A stretch of DNA of 22,982 nt, from assembly GCA_937916845.1 (NCBI GenBank), contig CALFSK010000056.1, positions 1 to 22,982 on the forward strand, read 5' to 3'. Shown here piece after piece: positions 14,416 to 20,939 of this stretch (the first letter of the stretch is position 1; every line of letters begins with the position of its first letter). Source of the stretch: an uncultured Lactobacillus sp. (GTDB lineage Bacteria > Bacillota > Bacilli > Lactobacillales > Lactobacillaceae). The notes under the pieces were generated by a model. It was not told the origin of the DNA. It did not search any database and worked only from the letters and a program-made list of their open reading frames with translations. A program made the translations under genes and the position numbers.

Positions 14416-15204
14416 TTAGTTAGCTGGTGTGTCGCTTAAGCTCCAGTTCAAAGTTCCATCGTAAGTTTTAGCAGACGCCGTGTTGGCAGCTACGTTTAAC
14501 GTCAAGTTAGCAGGGTCTAAGGAATCGACCGTTACCCCAGCACCATTGCCTGAAGCTGCGGTTAAAACAACGTTAGAAGTTGTCCCAGTTGCACTACCAC
14601 TACCAGCATCGATCGTCGCTGCATTAGAAACAGTCCCGTTGCCAGCGCTACTACCAGAAGCGGTAACATCACCAGTTGGTAAAGTAATCGTTGCACCCTT
14701 CAAGCCAGCGATATTACCCGTACTAGTCACACTTAATGACCAGCCGGCGTTAGTCCCACGACCATCGGCAACTTCAAGAACAACGTTTTTACCAGTATTG
14801 GCACCATCGTTACCTAATTTGAAGGTCCCGTTAGTTGTTGCACTATCCTTACCAACTTTACCCTTAGCATCGGTTGCACCGTCAACCGCACCGTTAGCGT
14901 TGTACTTGTGTGCATTGATCAAATCAATTTCATGAGTTCCAAAATCAATTGTGGTTGGGGCGTAGGCCAAAGCTAAACCGGCCCCTGGCTTACCACCATT
15001 ATTACCATTGTCAGTTGGATCTGGATCCAAAGTTTTATTTGGATCAGTTGGGTCAACGGGTTTAGTTGTATCAGTGTTGGCCGTAAATGTAACCCCAGTC
15101 GTGGTAGAACCTGCATCGGTGGTTGCTGCATTAGCAACAACTGGTGCAACGGCTCCTAATAATAAAGCACTCGTCATTAATAAACTACTTACCATTTTTT
15201 TCAT
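14416..15204 (-). CDS. cscB: Small WxL-domain surface protein (CscB)
   Basis: The product has 262 residues. A signal peptide (MKKMVSSLL to VANAA, 1-26) is followed by a Pro/Asp/Asn-rich linker (about 40-70) and a single WxL domain over the rest. 'DFGTHEI', 'NAGWSLSVTS' and the terminal 'YDGTLNWSLSDTPAN' are the family marks. The body is rich in Gly, Ala, Thr and Ser. The ATG at 15204 gives a clean signal peptide; its ribosome site (AAGGGG) is 13 nt away, rather far, and an ATG 23 codons upstream would bury the signal. It is the first gene of the csc cluster and is separated from cscA by a terminator-like hairpin. Confidence 0.9.
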   Translation of the reverse strand: MKKMVSSLLMTSALLLGAVAPVVANAATTDAGSTTTGVTFTANTDTTKPVDPTDPNKTLDPDPTDNGNNGGKPGAGLALAYAPTTIDFGTHEIDLINAHKYNANGAVDGATDAKGKVGKDSATTNGTFKLGNDGANTGKNVVLEVADGRGTNAGWSLSVTSTGNIAGLKGATITLPTGDVTASGSSAGNGTVSNAATIDAGSGSATGTTSNVVLTAASGNGAGVTVDSLDPANLTLNVAANTASAKTYDGTLNWSLSDTPAN

Positions 15205-15245
15205 AATTGAAGGACATCCCCTTGTTCGTCTTAATCTGTATTTAT

Positions 15246-15273
15246 AATTTAACACATTAATCTTTAATGGCAA
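15246..15273 (-). promoter_or_regulatory. Candidate promoter of the csc cluster
   Basis: TTGCCA (15273-15268), a 16-nt spacer and TAAATT (15251-15246) on the minus strand, 42 nt before the cscB start. I saw no clear cre box. Confidence 0.5.
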
Positions 15274-15502
15274 CTGTTTATTACCAAGGGATACTAATCA
15301 CTCCTGGATAAAAGTGCACCACGTCAATCATTTTAGCGATAAAAATATTTTTCTGATAATCCAAAAAAATTCATATTTTAAACAAAAATCCATATTATAC
15401 ATCCGCCTATTTAATTCATAACTAATAAAAATGACAACCGTTTTCTTTGATACATCGGTATTCTTAGCTACTGATAATCTACGGCGAACAGTTTATCAGT
15501 TG

Positions 15503-15530
15503 TTGAATAAACTGATGTGAATCGTATAAT
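15503..15530 (+). promoter_or_regulatory. Orphan promoter-like sequence
   Basis: TTGAAT (15503-15508), a 16-nt spacer and a perfect TATAAT (15525-15530), nearly 500 nt upstream of mntH. No reading frame with a ribosome site and no terminator follows closely. Confidence 0.4.
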
Positions 15531-15917
15531 TTTTCACCATTGTTTTTAGTTTCAAACAGTACTGATAATTTTTTGAATATAGTTTCAATCATACAAATCT
15601 AATGTATAAAAGATTGCTTTTTATGATAAAGCTTATATTTCCATTCATTTATTAAAAATCAGTTTTTGTCTATTGCTGTATTGTGTTGGGTATCTGTATT
15701 ACATTTGCTTATAATTACATATTTTTATCTAAATACTTGAGTCAGTTTTTCACAACCTACTCGAACGGTTCAATAAAAAATATTGTTTATTAGAATCAGT
15801 AGTAGAATATCCGGCCACATCCCTAAATAATTAAAAGTGGTCTGTTTCTTTGTATGACTAAAGCCTCGGCCAATTCCCTATTATCAAAGGAATTATCACT
15901 TTAAATTCTTAACGGCC

Positions 15918-15943
15918 TATTTTTTAGGTACATCTAAAAAATA
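15918..15943 (+). promoter_or_regulatory. DtxR/MntR-type operator candidate upstream of mntH
   Basis: A perfect 10-bp inverted repeat, TATTTTTTAG and CTAAAAAATA, is separated by GTACAT. The core TTTAGGTACATCTAAA resembles the TTAGGT...CTAA sites bound by DtxR-family metal regulators such as MntR/SirR. It ends 6 nt before the -35. Manganese-dependent repression of mntH would fit. Confidence 0.55.
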
Positions 15944-15949
15944 TTTCAT

Positions 15950-15979
15950 TTGTCATAATTCTATGCTACATTGTTATAG
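15950..15979 (+). promoter_or_regulatory. Candidate promoter of mntH
   Basis: TTGTCA (15950-15955) followed at 16-18 nt by TGTTAT/TTATAG (15972-15979). The start codon lies about 32 nt downstream. Confidence 0.5.
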
Positions 15980-16010
15980 GCTTAAGAGTTAAAGAAAGGT
16001 GGAATTTGAA

Positions 16011-17606
16011 TTGAATTCTAACAAAAATGGGGAAACGACGAAACACAAGCATAAGCTAATCGAATACGCGAATGGTCCGTCGTTGGAAGAAATTAATGGT
16101 ACTGTTGAAGTTCCTAAGGGACAGGGTTTCATGAAAACATTGTTTGCTTATTCTGGTCCGGGTGCGTTAGTCGCCGTGGGGTATATGGATCCGGGGAACT
16201 GGTCAACTTCAATCACTGGTGGGCAAAATTTCCAGTACATGTTGATGTCTGTTATCTTAATGTCAAGTTTGATCGCAATGTTGCTTCAATACATGGCGGC
16301 TAAACTTGGCATCGTGAGTCAGATGGATTTGGCCCAAGCCATTCGTGCCCGCACAAGCAAGGGGCTGGGCGTTGTTTTGTGGATTTTGACCGAGTTAGCC
16401 ATCATGGCAACTGATATCGCCGAAGTTATCGGAGCGGCAATTGCGCTGTACTTGCTATTCCACATTCCGTTAGTCATTGCGGTATTCATTACCGTTTTTG
16501 ACGTTTTAGTACTGCTTTTATTGACCAAGATTGGTTTTCGGAAAATTGAAGCTATCGTAGTCTGTTTGATCCTAGTAATCCTATTTGTCTTTGTCTACCA
16601 AGTTGCCCTCTCGAACCCTGACTGGGGTGGCGTGGTTCGCGGCTTAGTACCAAGTGCCGCAACCTTTTCGACGGATCATCCCGTGGGGGGAATGACCGCC
16701 TTATCTGGTTCACTTGGGATTATTGGAGCAACGGTCATGCCGCATAACTTGTACTTACATTCTGCAATTTCGCAAACACGTAAAATTGACCACGATGATG
16801 ATGAAGACGTTGCCCGCACGGTGAAATTCACCGCTTGGGATTCTAACATTCAATTAACGTTTGCCTTCTTTGTTAACGCGCTACTACTCATTATGGGTGT
16901 GGCTGTGTTCAAGACTGGCGCCGTTAAAGATCCGTCATTTTTCGGCTTGTTCCAAGCTTTATCCGACGCTTCAACCTTGAGCAACCCGCTCTTGATTGAA
17001 GTCGCTAAGTCAGGAATCTTATCCGTCCTGTTTGCCGTTGCGTTACTTGCTTCGGGTCAAAACTCAACCATCACTGGAACCTTAACGGGACAAGTGATTA
17101 TGGAAGGCTTCATTCACATGCGCACACCACTATGGGTTCGCCGTTTGATTACGCGTTTAATTTCCGTAGTTCCCGTACTCATCTGTGTCCTATTCACCAG
17201 TGGAAAAACGGCGGTTCAAGAACACACCGCCCTGAATAATCTGATGAATAACTCCCAAGTCTTCTTGGCCTTTGCCCTCCCATTCTCAATGTTGCCATTG
17301 CTAATGATGACGAACAGCGAAGTGGAAATGGGAAAACGGTTCAAGAACAGCCTTTGGGTCAGCATTCTCGGTTGGGTGTCCGTCATTGGGTTGACGTATT
17401 TGAACATGATTGGGTTACCCGATCAAATTCAAGCCTTCTTTGGTGATAATCCCACGGCGGGACAAGTCCAAATCGCAAATATCATTGCCTACATCCTAAT
17501 CGCCGGAGTGCTCTCGCTATTAGCATGGACCACCTACGATCTTTACCGCGGTAACAAGCGTTACGCCGCAAAGGTTCAGGCTCATTTAGAAGCAGCAGAA
17601 GACTAA
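16011..17606 (+). CDS. mntH: Nramp-family Mn2+/H+ symporter
   Basis: The product has 531 residues and about eleven to twelve membrane spans. It keeps the Nramp metal-binding pair: DPGN at 60-63 in the first span and MPHN at 243-246 in the sixth. It imports manganese with protons; lactobacilli such as L. plantarum accumulate Mn2+ to very high levels as a superoxide scavenger. The start is TTG 16011, 8 nt after AAAGGTGG; a GTG at 15999 sits inside that ribosome site. It is monocistronic with a bidirectional terminator. The N-terminal 40 residues are a charged cytoplasmic extension rich in Lys/His. An operator of metal-regulator type lies upstream. Confidence 0.95.
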   Translation: MNSNKNGETTKHKHKLIEYANGPSLEEINGTVEVPKGQGFMKTLFAYSGPGALVAVGYMDPGNWSTSITGGQNFQYMLMSVILMSSLIAMLLQYMAAKLGIVSQMDLAQAIRARTSKGLGVVLWILTELAIMATDIAEVIGAAIALYLLFHIPLVIAVFITVFDVLVLLLLTKIGFRKIEAIVVCLILVILFVFVYQVALSNPDWGGVVRGLVPSAATFSTDHPVGGMTALSGSLGIIGATVMPHNLYLHSAISQTRKIDHDDDEDVARTVKFTAWDSNIQLTFAFFVNALLLIMGVAVFKTGAVKDPSFFGLFQALSDASTLSNPLLIEVAKSGILSVLFAVALLASGQNSTITGTLTGQVIMEGFIHMRTPLWVRRLITRLISVVPVLICVLFTSGKTAVQEHTALNNLMNNSQVFLAFALPFSMLPLLMMTNSEVEMGKRFKNSLWVSILGWVSVIGLTYLNMIGLPDQIQAFFGDNPTAGQVQIANIIAYILIAGVLSLLAWTTYDLYRGNKRYAAKVQAHLEAAED

Positions 17607-17677
17607 GCCGTAATTTAATACAACTCATTTCTTCTATATAGTAAGGTATTGCGCTTTGCTTTAAAAATCAGATGACA

Positions 17678-17713
17678 AAAAAGGATCCGAGACAATCGTC
17701 TCGGATCCTTTTT
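17678..17713. terminator. Bidirectional terminator of mntH and the small acidic gene
   Basis: A perfect 16-bp stem (17678-17693 and 17698-17713) with a 4-nt loop. A5 at the left and T5 at the right make it work on both strands. Confidence 0.92.
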
Positions 17714-17732
17714 GCGATGCAAGTTGTGTTAG

Positions 17733-17951
17733 TTAAGCCTTTAAGAGTTTTTCAACTTCGCTCTTAAGCTTAGCATCATCCATACTCATATAAGGCGCGA
17801 CTTCATCAGCGGTCTTGTCAGTATCATGGCTGTCATCGTCCATAAAGTGATTCCAAATCGCATCGCGAACTGGTAACTTAGAGTCACTCCAATCAAAGAC
17901 ATCAGACATCTTTTCATCCAATAAACTGTTCATTTCCACATTTTCAGCCAT
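17733..17951 (-). CDS. Small acidic protein of unknown function
   Basis: The product has 72 residues, is strongly acidic (many Asp/Glu), soluble and without signal peptide or membrane span. The C-terminal 'DDAKLKSEVEKLLKA' is likely a helix, and 'SDVFDWSDSKLPVRDAIWNHF' may form another. I do not recognise the family. It is supported by AAAGGAAG 10 nt before the ATG, a TATACT -10-like element at 17996-17991, and a strong terminator right after the stop codon. It sits between mntH and the metalloprotease gene with no obvious functional link. Confidence 0.75.
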   Translation of the reverse strand: MAENVEMNSLLDEKMSDVFDWSDSKLPVRDAIWNHFMDDDSHDTDKTADEVAPYMSMDDAKLKSEVEKLLKA

Positions 17952-18006
17952 ACTAAAACAACTTCCTTTCTAACTTTTTGGTACACCTCTAGTATAAGGC
18001 AAATTT

Positions 18007-18054
18007 GAAAAAGTGACTGAAATTGGTCTGGATTTTTTCAGATTGTTAAGTCAC
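18007..18054 (-). terminator. Terminator of the metalloprotease gene
   Basis: On the minus strand GTGACT (18054-18049) and AGTCAC (18018-18013) enclose an inner TCTG/CCAGA hairpin and are followed by TTTTTC. It lies just after the stop codon at 18058. Confidence 0.6.
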
Positions 18055-18057
18055 CAG

Positions 18058-18813
18058 CTAGCTAGGTTGATAAATTTCCCGTAACGCCGCAATGTCTCCA
18101 TCAGATAAGACGCTCTTTCCCTGGCTGACCGGGTACATGACGGACTGGGTGGACGTGCTGTGGTCAAGTCCCAAAGCGTGGCCCAATTCGTGCACGGCAA
18201 CCGCCTTACTGAAGGCAGCACTGTAGTCCCCGTTCAAGCTGGCAGAAGCGTTATTCCAATACTTAATTCCACGAATGCTGACTTGCTTGGTAATCTGAGG
18301 ACCGCCGTGGCCTAGTTCAATCGTTGTATCACCGGTTGGCATCTTTTTGAAGTAGACCGAGAACGTAATCGAATTTTGATGGTTCTGGGCAGTCCCTTCA
18401 ACTAAGTGAACGAGTCCCGTTTGGTTATAGGTCGCAACGGCTTCTTCGAATACTTCCCGCCCAGTTGCGGATAGTTTCTGGTTGAAATGGTAATAATAAG
18501 TTTTAGACAACGTGGTTTTTTGAACGATCGATTCAATCGGCGTCGCATTTGCCGACTGCTTCTTCGTGTTGGACTGCACTTTTATCTTGGTCTTCTGTTT
18601 AGCGTTAGTCGTTTCCGAAGATGACGTTTTCGCCGCCGTTCCATCGGCCATTAAATGACTAGACAAATTTCCAGACAAGGCCGCCACTAAGTTGTTGCGT
18701 ACCTGCCCGACAATTGTCGCTGCCTGGGGAACGAGGTTCGCCCGGTTGTTATAGCCCCAACCAACGGCCAAGATGATGACCAGCGTCCAAAATAGATTTT
18801 TAATGACTTTCAA
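18058..18813 (-). CDS. Membrane-anchored matrixin-like zinc metalloprotease (M10 family)
   Basis: The product has 251 residues. Residues 1-22 form a signal anchor. Residues 30-100 are a Ser/Thr/Lys/Gln-rich linker. The catalytic domain (about 104-251) has HELGHALGLDH at 208-218, giving zinc ligands His208, His212 and His218 with catalytic Glu209, then the Met-turn VMYP at 225-228 and a closing 'LSDGDIAALREIYQ' helix, as in matrixins (M10A). It would act outside the cell on proteins or peptides. No cysteine-switch propeptide is seen. The TTG start at 18813 follows AAAGGGG by 8 nt. It is monocistronic. The substrate is unknown. Confidence 0.9.
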   Translation of the reverse strand: MKVIKNLFWTLVIILAVGWGYNNRANLVPQAATIVGQVRNNLVAALSGNLSSHLMADGTAAKTSSSETTNAKQKTKIKVQSNTKKQSANATPIESIVQKTTLSKTYYYHFNQKLSATGREVFEEAVATYNQTGLVHLVEGTAQNHQNSITFSVYFKKMPTGDTTIELGHGGPQITKQVSIRGIKYWNNASASLNGDYSAAFSKAVAVHELGHALGLDHSTSTQSVMYPVSQGKSVLSDGDIAALREIYQPS

Positions 18814-19076
18814 GTTAGTGACCCCTTTAAGCGTGATTCAGCGATTATCACATAAGTTCCATAATATCGGTTTAGATTATCCCCCATTTTACAACCCCTG
18901 AACACTGAAAGGTTCCCCAAGCGAATAATCCTAATAAAACTTTATACAGCTACAGATTGGAAATTGAATTTTATGAGCGAGCCTCTAGTTAAAAGCATCG
19001 GAATTAGTCACAGCCAATGATGCCATGAATCTAACTGATTTCCGTAAATCAACAACTATCGTCAAAGTTAAGTTTA
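18814..19076. other. Intergenic region upstream of the metalloprotease gene
   Basis: No gene seen. It should contain the metalloprotease promoter; a weak minus-strand candidate is TTCAGG-17-TAATCT around 18900-18870. The rest, up to the structured element at 19077, shows only short frames without ribosome sites. Confidence 0.4.
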
Positions 19077-19250
19077 GCGAAGTCGGGCAGAATCGGTGTG
19101 CTGTGTCGGCAATATCAGTCTGGCGTTTCTGGCCGGTCTGATATTGCGGGGCGATTTAAAGACATGGGTTACCGGCTTTAAATCGAGGGCGCAGACCGCA
19201 CTATGGCTGCGACCGTCCCCCACGGCACACCAGTTCTGCCCGACGAAGCG
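19077..19250. repeat. Multi-hairpin element with 24-bp inverted ends (palindromic repeat or structured RNA)
   Basis: The ends (19082-19105 and 19221-19244) are inverted repeats matching at about 21 of 24 positions, with one difference still pairing as G-U. Between them lie three hairpins: CAATATCAG/CTGATATTG (19110-19118 and 19138-19146, extendable to about 16 bp), GATTTAAAG/CTTTAAATC (19153-19161 and 19176-19184) and CGCA/TGCG near 19197-19211. Folded, this is a closed stem with three arms. It is more GC-rich than its surroundings. Open frames cross it on both strands, but none has a ribosome site, and the fold explains the base composition better than coding does. Confidence 0.6.
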
Positions 19251-19284
19251 CTTCATTAACAAGTCTTCTAGTTTAAAAGTCCGC

Positions 19285-19327
19285 AAAAAAACGGCAATCA
19301 CGGTCAAATAACTGACCGTAATTGCCG
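19285..19327 (-). terminator. Terminator of the GtrA-like gene
   Basis: Stem of 15 bp with one mismatch (19313-19327 and 19292-19306), a 6-nt loop and seven T on the minus strand, just after the stop codon at 19338. Confidence 0.92.
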
Positions 19328-19337
19328 CTGAAGGATT

Positions 19338-19826
19338 TTACTTACGAAAGACAAATAGTTTTGATAAGAAAAAGTTTCCAATAATCGCACAAAGTTGCCC
19401 AATAAGTTTAGCAACTGGTGCTGAAGTGCCAACTAGTGAAATCGTAATCCATAATACTAGGGCTTCAATCAAGTAAGTCGCAATCCGTGTCCCGTAAAAC
19501 TTACCCATTTCACGAAATGGATGGGCAGAGTGGTGCTTAAAAACAAGCAAGCGGTCCACCCAGAAAGCCACCTGAACACTAATGATCCACGCCGTTGCGT
19601 TAGCAACTTGATATTCAACCTTAAACACTTGGTCCATCAAGTAAAAAGTCGCAAAGTTAACCGCAACACTGATGAGTCCCCAGAGGACGTAACGAACCGC
19701 CTGATTTCTGGTCTGTTTCTTCGGCGAGGCCAGCTCAGCATCCAAATCAGCAATGGATTCAAGCATTTCCTCCGCCGTCATTTCCGTATCAGGGGTCAAT
19801 TCGTTAGTTGTTTTTGGTTTAGTCAT
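19338..19826 (-). CDS. GtrA-like family membrane protein
   Basis: The product has 162 residues. Residues 1 to about 40 are hydrophilic and acidic (TEMTAEEMLESIADLDAEL). Then come four membrane spans with GtrA marks: 'RYVLWGLISVAVNFATFYL' early and 'IGQLCAIIGNFFLSKLFVF' at the end. GtrA-like proteins are thought to flip or export polyprenyl-linked sugars for wall polysaccharide or teichoic acid decoration. The partner glycosyltransferase is not nearby, so the substrate is open. ATG 19826 follows GAAAGGTG by 8 nt; a TTG at 19844 lies in that site. A TATAAT lies at 19875-19870. It is monocistronic. Confidence 0.85.
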   Translation of the reverse strand: MTKPKTTNELTPDTEMTAEEMLESIADLDAELASPKKQTRNQAVRYVLWGLISVAVNFATFYLMDQVFKVEYQVANATAWIISVQVAFWVDRLLVFKHHSAHPFREMGKFYGTRIATYLIEALVLWITISLVGTSAPVAKLIGQLCAIIGNFFLSKLFVFRK

Positions 19827-19982
19827 CGTCCTCACACCTTTCAATCCAGTTATAGGGTATTGGCCTTTTATTATACCTAATTCAAATTGGCATTGACCAA
19901 CATTCCAACTCTCATTAATAAGTTTAGCACAACGTTCCCTATGACACTCAATCTCCGTGAAAAAGATGGCTTAATCCAAAAA

Positions 19983-20852
19983 CTAAATTGCGATTACTTG
20001 AGCAGACGTCACTTGTTGCGACCGAGCGACGCGCCGCTTTAACAGCGCGAGTTCAACCGTTTGACTGCCTTCACTAATCACCATTCGACTGGCTGCCGTA
20101 TCAGCAATCGTAACGGTCAATCCCCGCCGGTTAACACTCAGCTTTCCGGTGAGTTCGGTCTCGCCGACCGTCAGCTGGCAGTCGTAGGTCCCCTGCGGTG
20201 GAAGTTGTTGTAGCCGACTGGCAGGACGAAATTTAAATTGTCCGTCCTGACGTGATTGAACTAGCTGCCCCGCTAACGCATATCGGTGACCCAGTAATTC
20301 ATTGGCTTGTTCGATATGACCAAACTTGATTAGCCGCCGAATCTGAGTCGACCCAATCTTTTGTTGATCTTGAGCCAGCTCCGATACGACGACCACGTCA
20401 AACGCATCGTGATTATAGCGTGGCATGTCCGCAATCGTTGCCTGCCCGCCACGACCAAACGTATAGTCAAAACCACCGACAACAACGTCCGCATTGAGTG
20501 CCATCAAATAATCACGCACAAATTTTTCCGGTGCGATGCCCGCAAAGTCGCGGTCAAAATCAACAACGTAGGTCGTATCGACTTGATTTTGTGATAATAA
20601 GGCTAATTTCTGACTAATGGTGTTCAAGTACCGAAAATCAGTTTGCCGACTGGTATTGAAAACCCGTGAAACGTGCCGGTTAAACGTCATAACGGCAAGT
20701 GGTAAGTGCCGCTCGTGCGCTATTTGACGTGCCCGCGCAATCACGTGCTGGTGGCCCTGATGGACCCCGTCAAAAAATCCGAGGGCGATCACCTGTCGCA
20801 CCGGTTTGGACATCATTGCTAATTTATGTGGGTTTAACCGAACTACTTTCAC
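19983..20852 (-). CDS. ribF: FAD synthetase-like protein (RibF/RibC family) with a degenerate riboflavin kinase domain
   Basis: The product has 289 residues. The N-terminal half is an FMN adenylyltransferase with GFFDGVHQGH (25-34), 'VVGGFDYTFGRGGQAT' and 'IGSTQIRRLI', all intact. The C-terminal part aligns in position with riboflavin kinase but lacks the PTAN motif and most conserved residues, leaving 'FKFRPASRLQQLPPQGTYDC'. So FMN to FAD seems likely and riboflavin to FMN unlikely. The start is GTG 20852, 8 nt after GGGAGG; an in-frame start at 20882 overlaps the pox terminator. It lies downstream of pyruvate oxidase, an FAD enzyme, and has no obvious promoter of its own, so read-through past the hairpin may express it. 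Confidence 0.85.
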   Translation of the reverse strand: MKVVRLNPHKLAMMSKPVRQVIALGFFDGVHQGHQHVIARARQIAHERHLPLAVMTFNRHVSRVFNTSRQTDFRYLNTISQKLALLSQNQVDTTYVVDFDRDFAGIAPEKFVRDYLMALNADVVVGGFDYTFGRGGQATIADMPRYNHDAFDVVVVSELAQDQQKIGSTQIRRLIKFGHIEQANELLGHRYALAGQLVQSRQDGQFKFRPASRLQQLPPQGTYDCQLTVGETELTGKLSVNRRGLTVTIADTAASRMVISEGSQTVELALLKRRVARSQQVTSAQVIAI

Positions 20853-20875
20853 GATAATTTCCTCCCAATCTCTGA

Positions 20876-20918
20876 CGAACAAAGACGTCCGAGCATACGC
20901 CGCGGACGTCTTTGTTCG
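20876..20918 (-). terminator. Hairpin between pox and the FAD synthetase-like gene
   Basis: A perfect 16-bp stem (20876-20891 and 20903-20918) with an 11-nt loop. The minus-strand end reads CTTTGTTCG, an imperfect T-run, so partial read-through is plausible. Confidence 0.7.
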
Positions 20919-20939
20919 GTACTCTAATTAAGCTTAAGC

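Larger units (their letters stand above)
15274..15998. other. AT-rich intergenic region between csc and mntH
   Basis: About 725 nt without a supported gene. Frames are short and lack ribosome sites. It holds a strong-looking plus-strand promoter (15503-15530) with no gene behind it, a second weaker one near 15582-15610 (TTTCAA-16-TATAAA), an 8-bp hairpin at 15489-15514, and the operator and promoter of mntH near its right end. It could be a decayed gene or host a small RNA. Confidence 0.6.

Noticed and set aside
14480..14935. 151-codon plus-strand frame
   Set aside because: Antisense shadow of cscB, produced by its Gly/Ala/Thr-rich codons; no ribosome site and the minus-strand WxL protein is clear.
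15330..15350. cre-like sequence near TTTTAGCGATAAAA upstream of the csc cluster
   Set aside because: Fails several fixed positions of the cre consensus and lies upstream of the likely promoter.
15489..15514. Hairpin CAGTTTAT/ATAAACTG as a terminator
   Set aside because: No T-run follows on either strand and no gene ends near it.
19074..19307. 77-codon minus-strand frame and 71-codon plus-strand frame over the same stretch
   Set aside because: They cross a set of nested inverted repeats and lack ribosome sites; the fold explains the sequence better than coding does.
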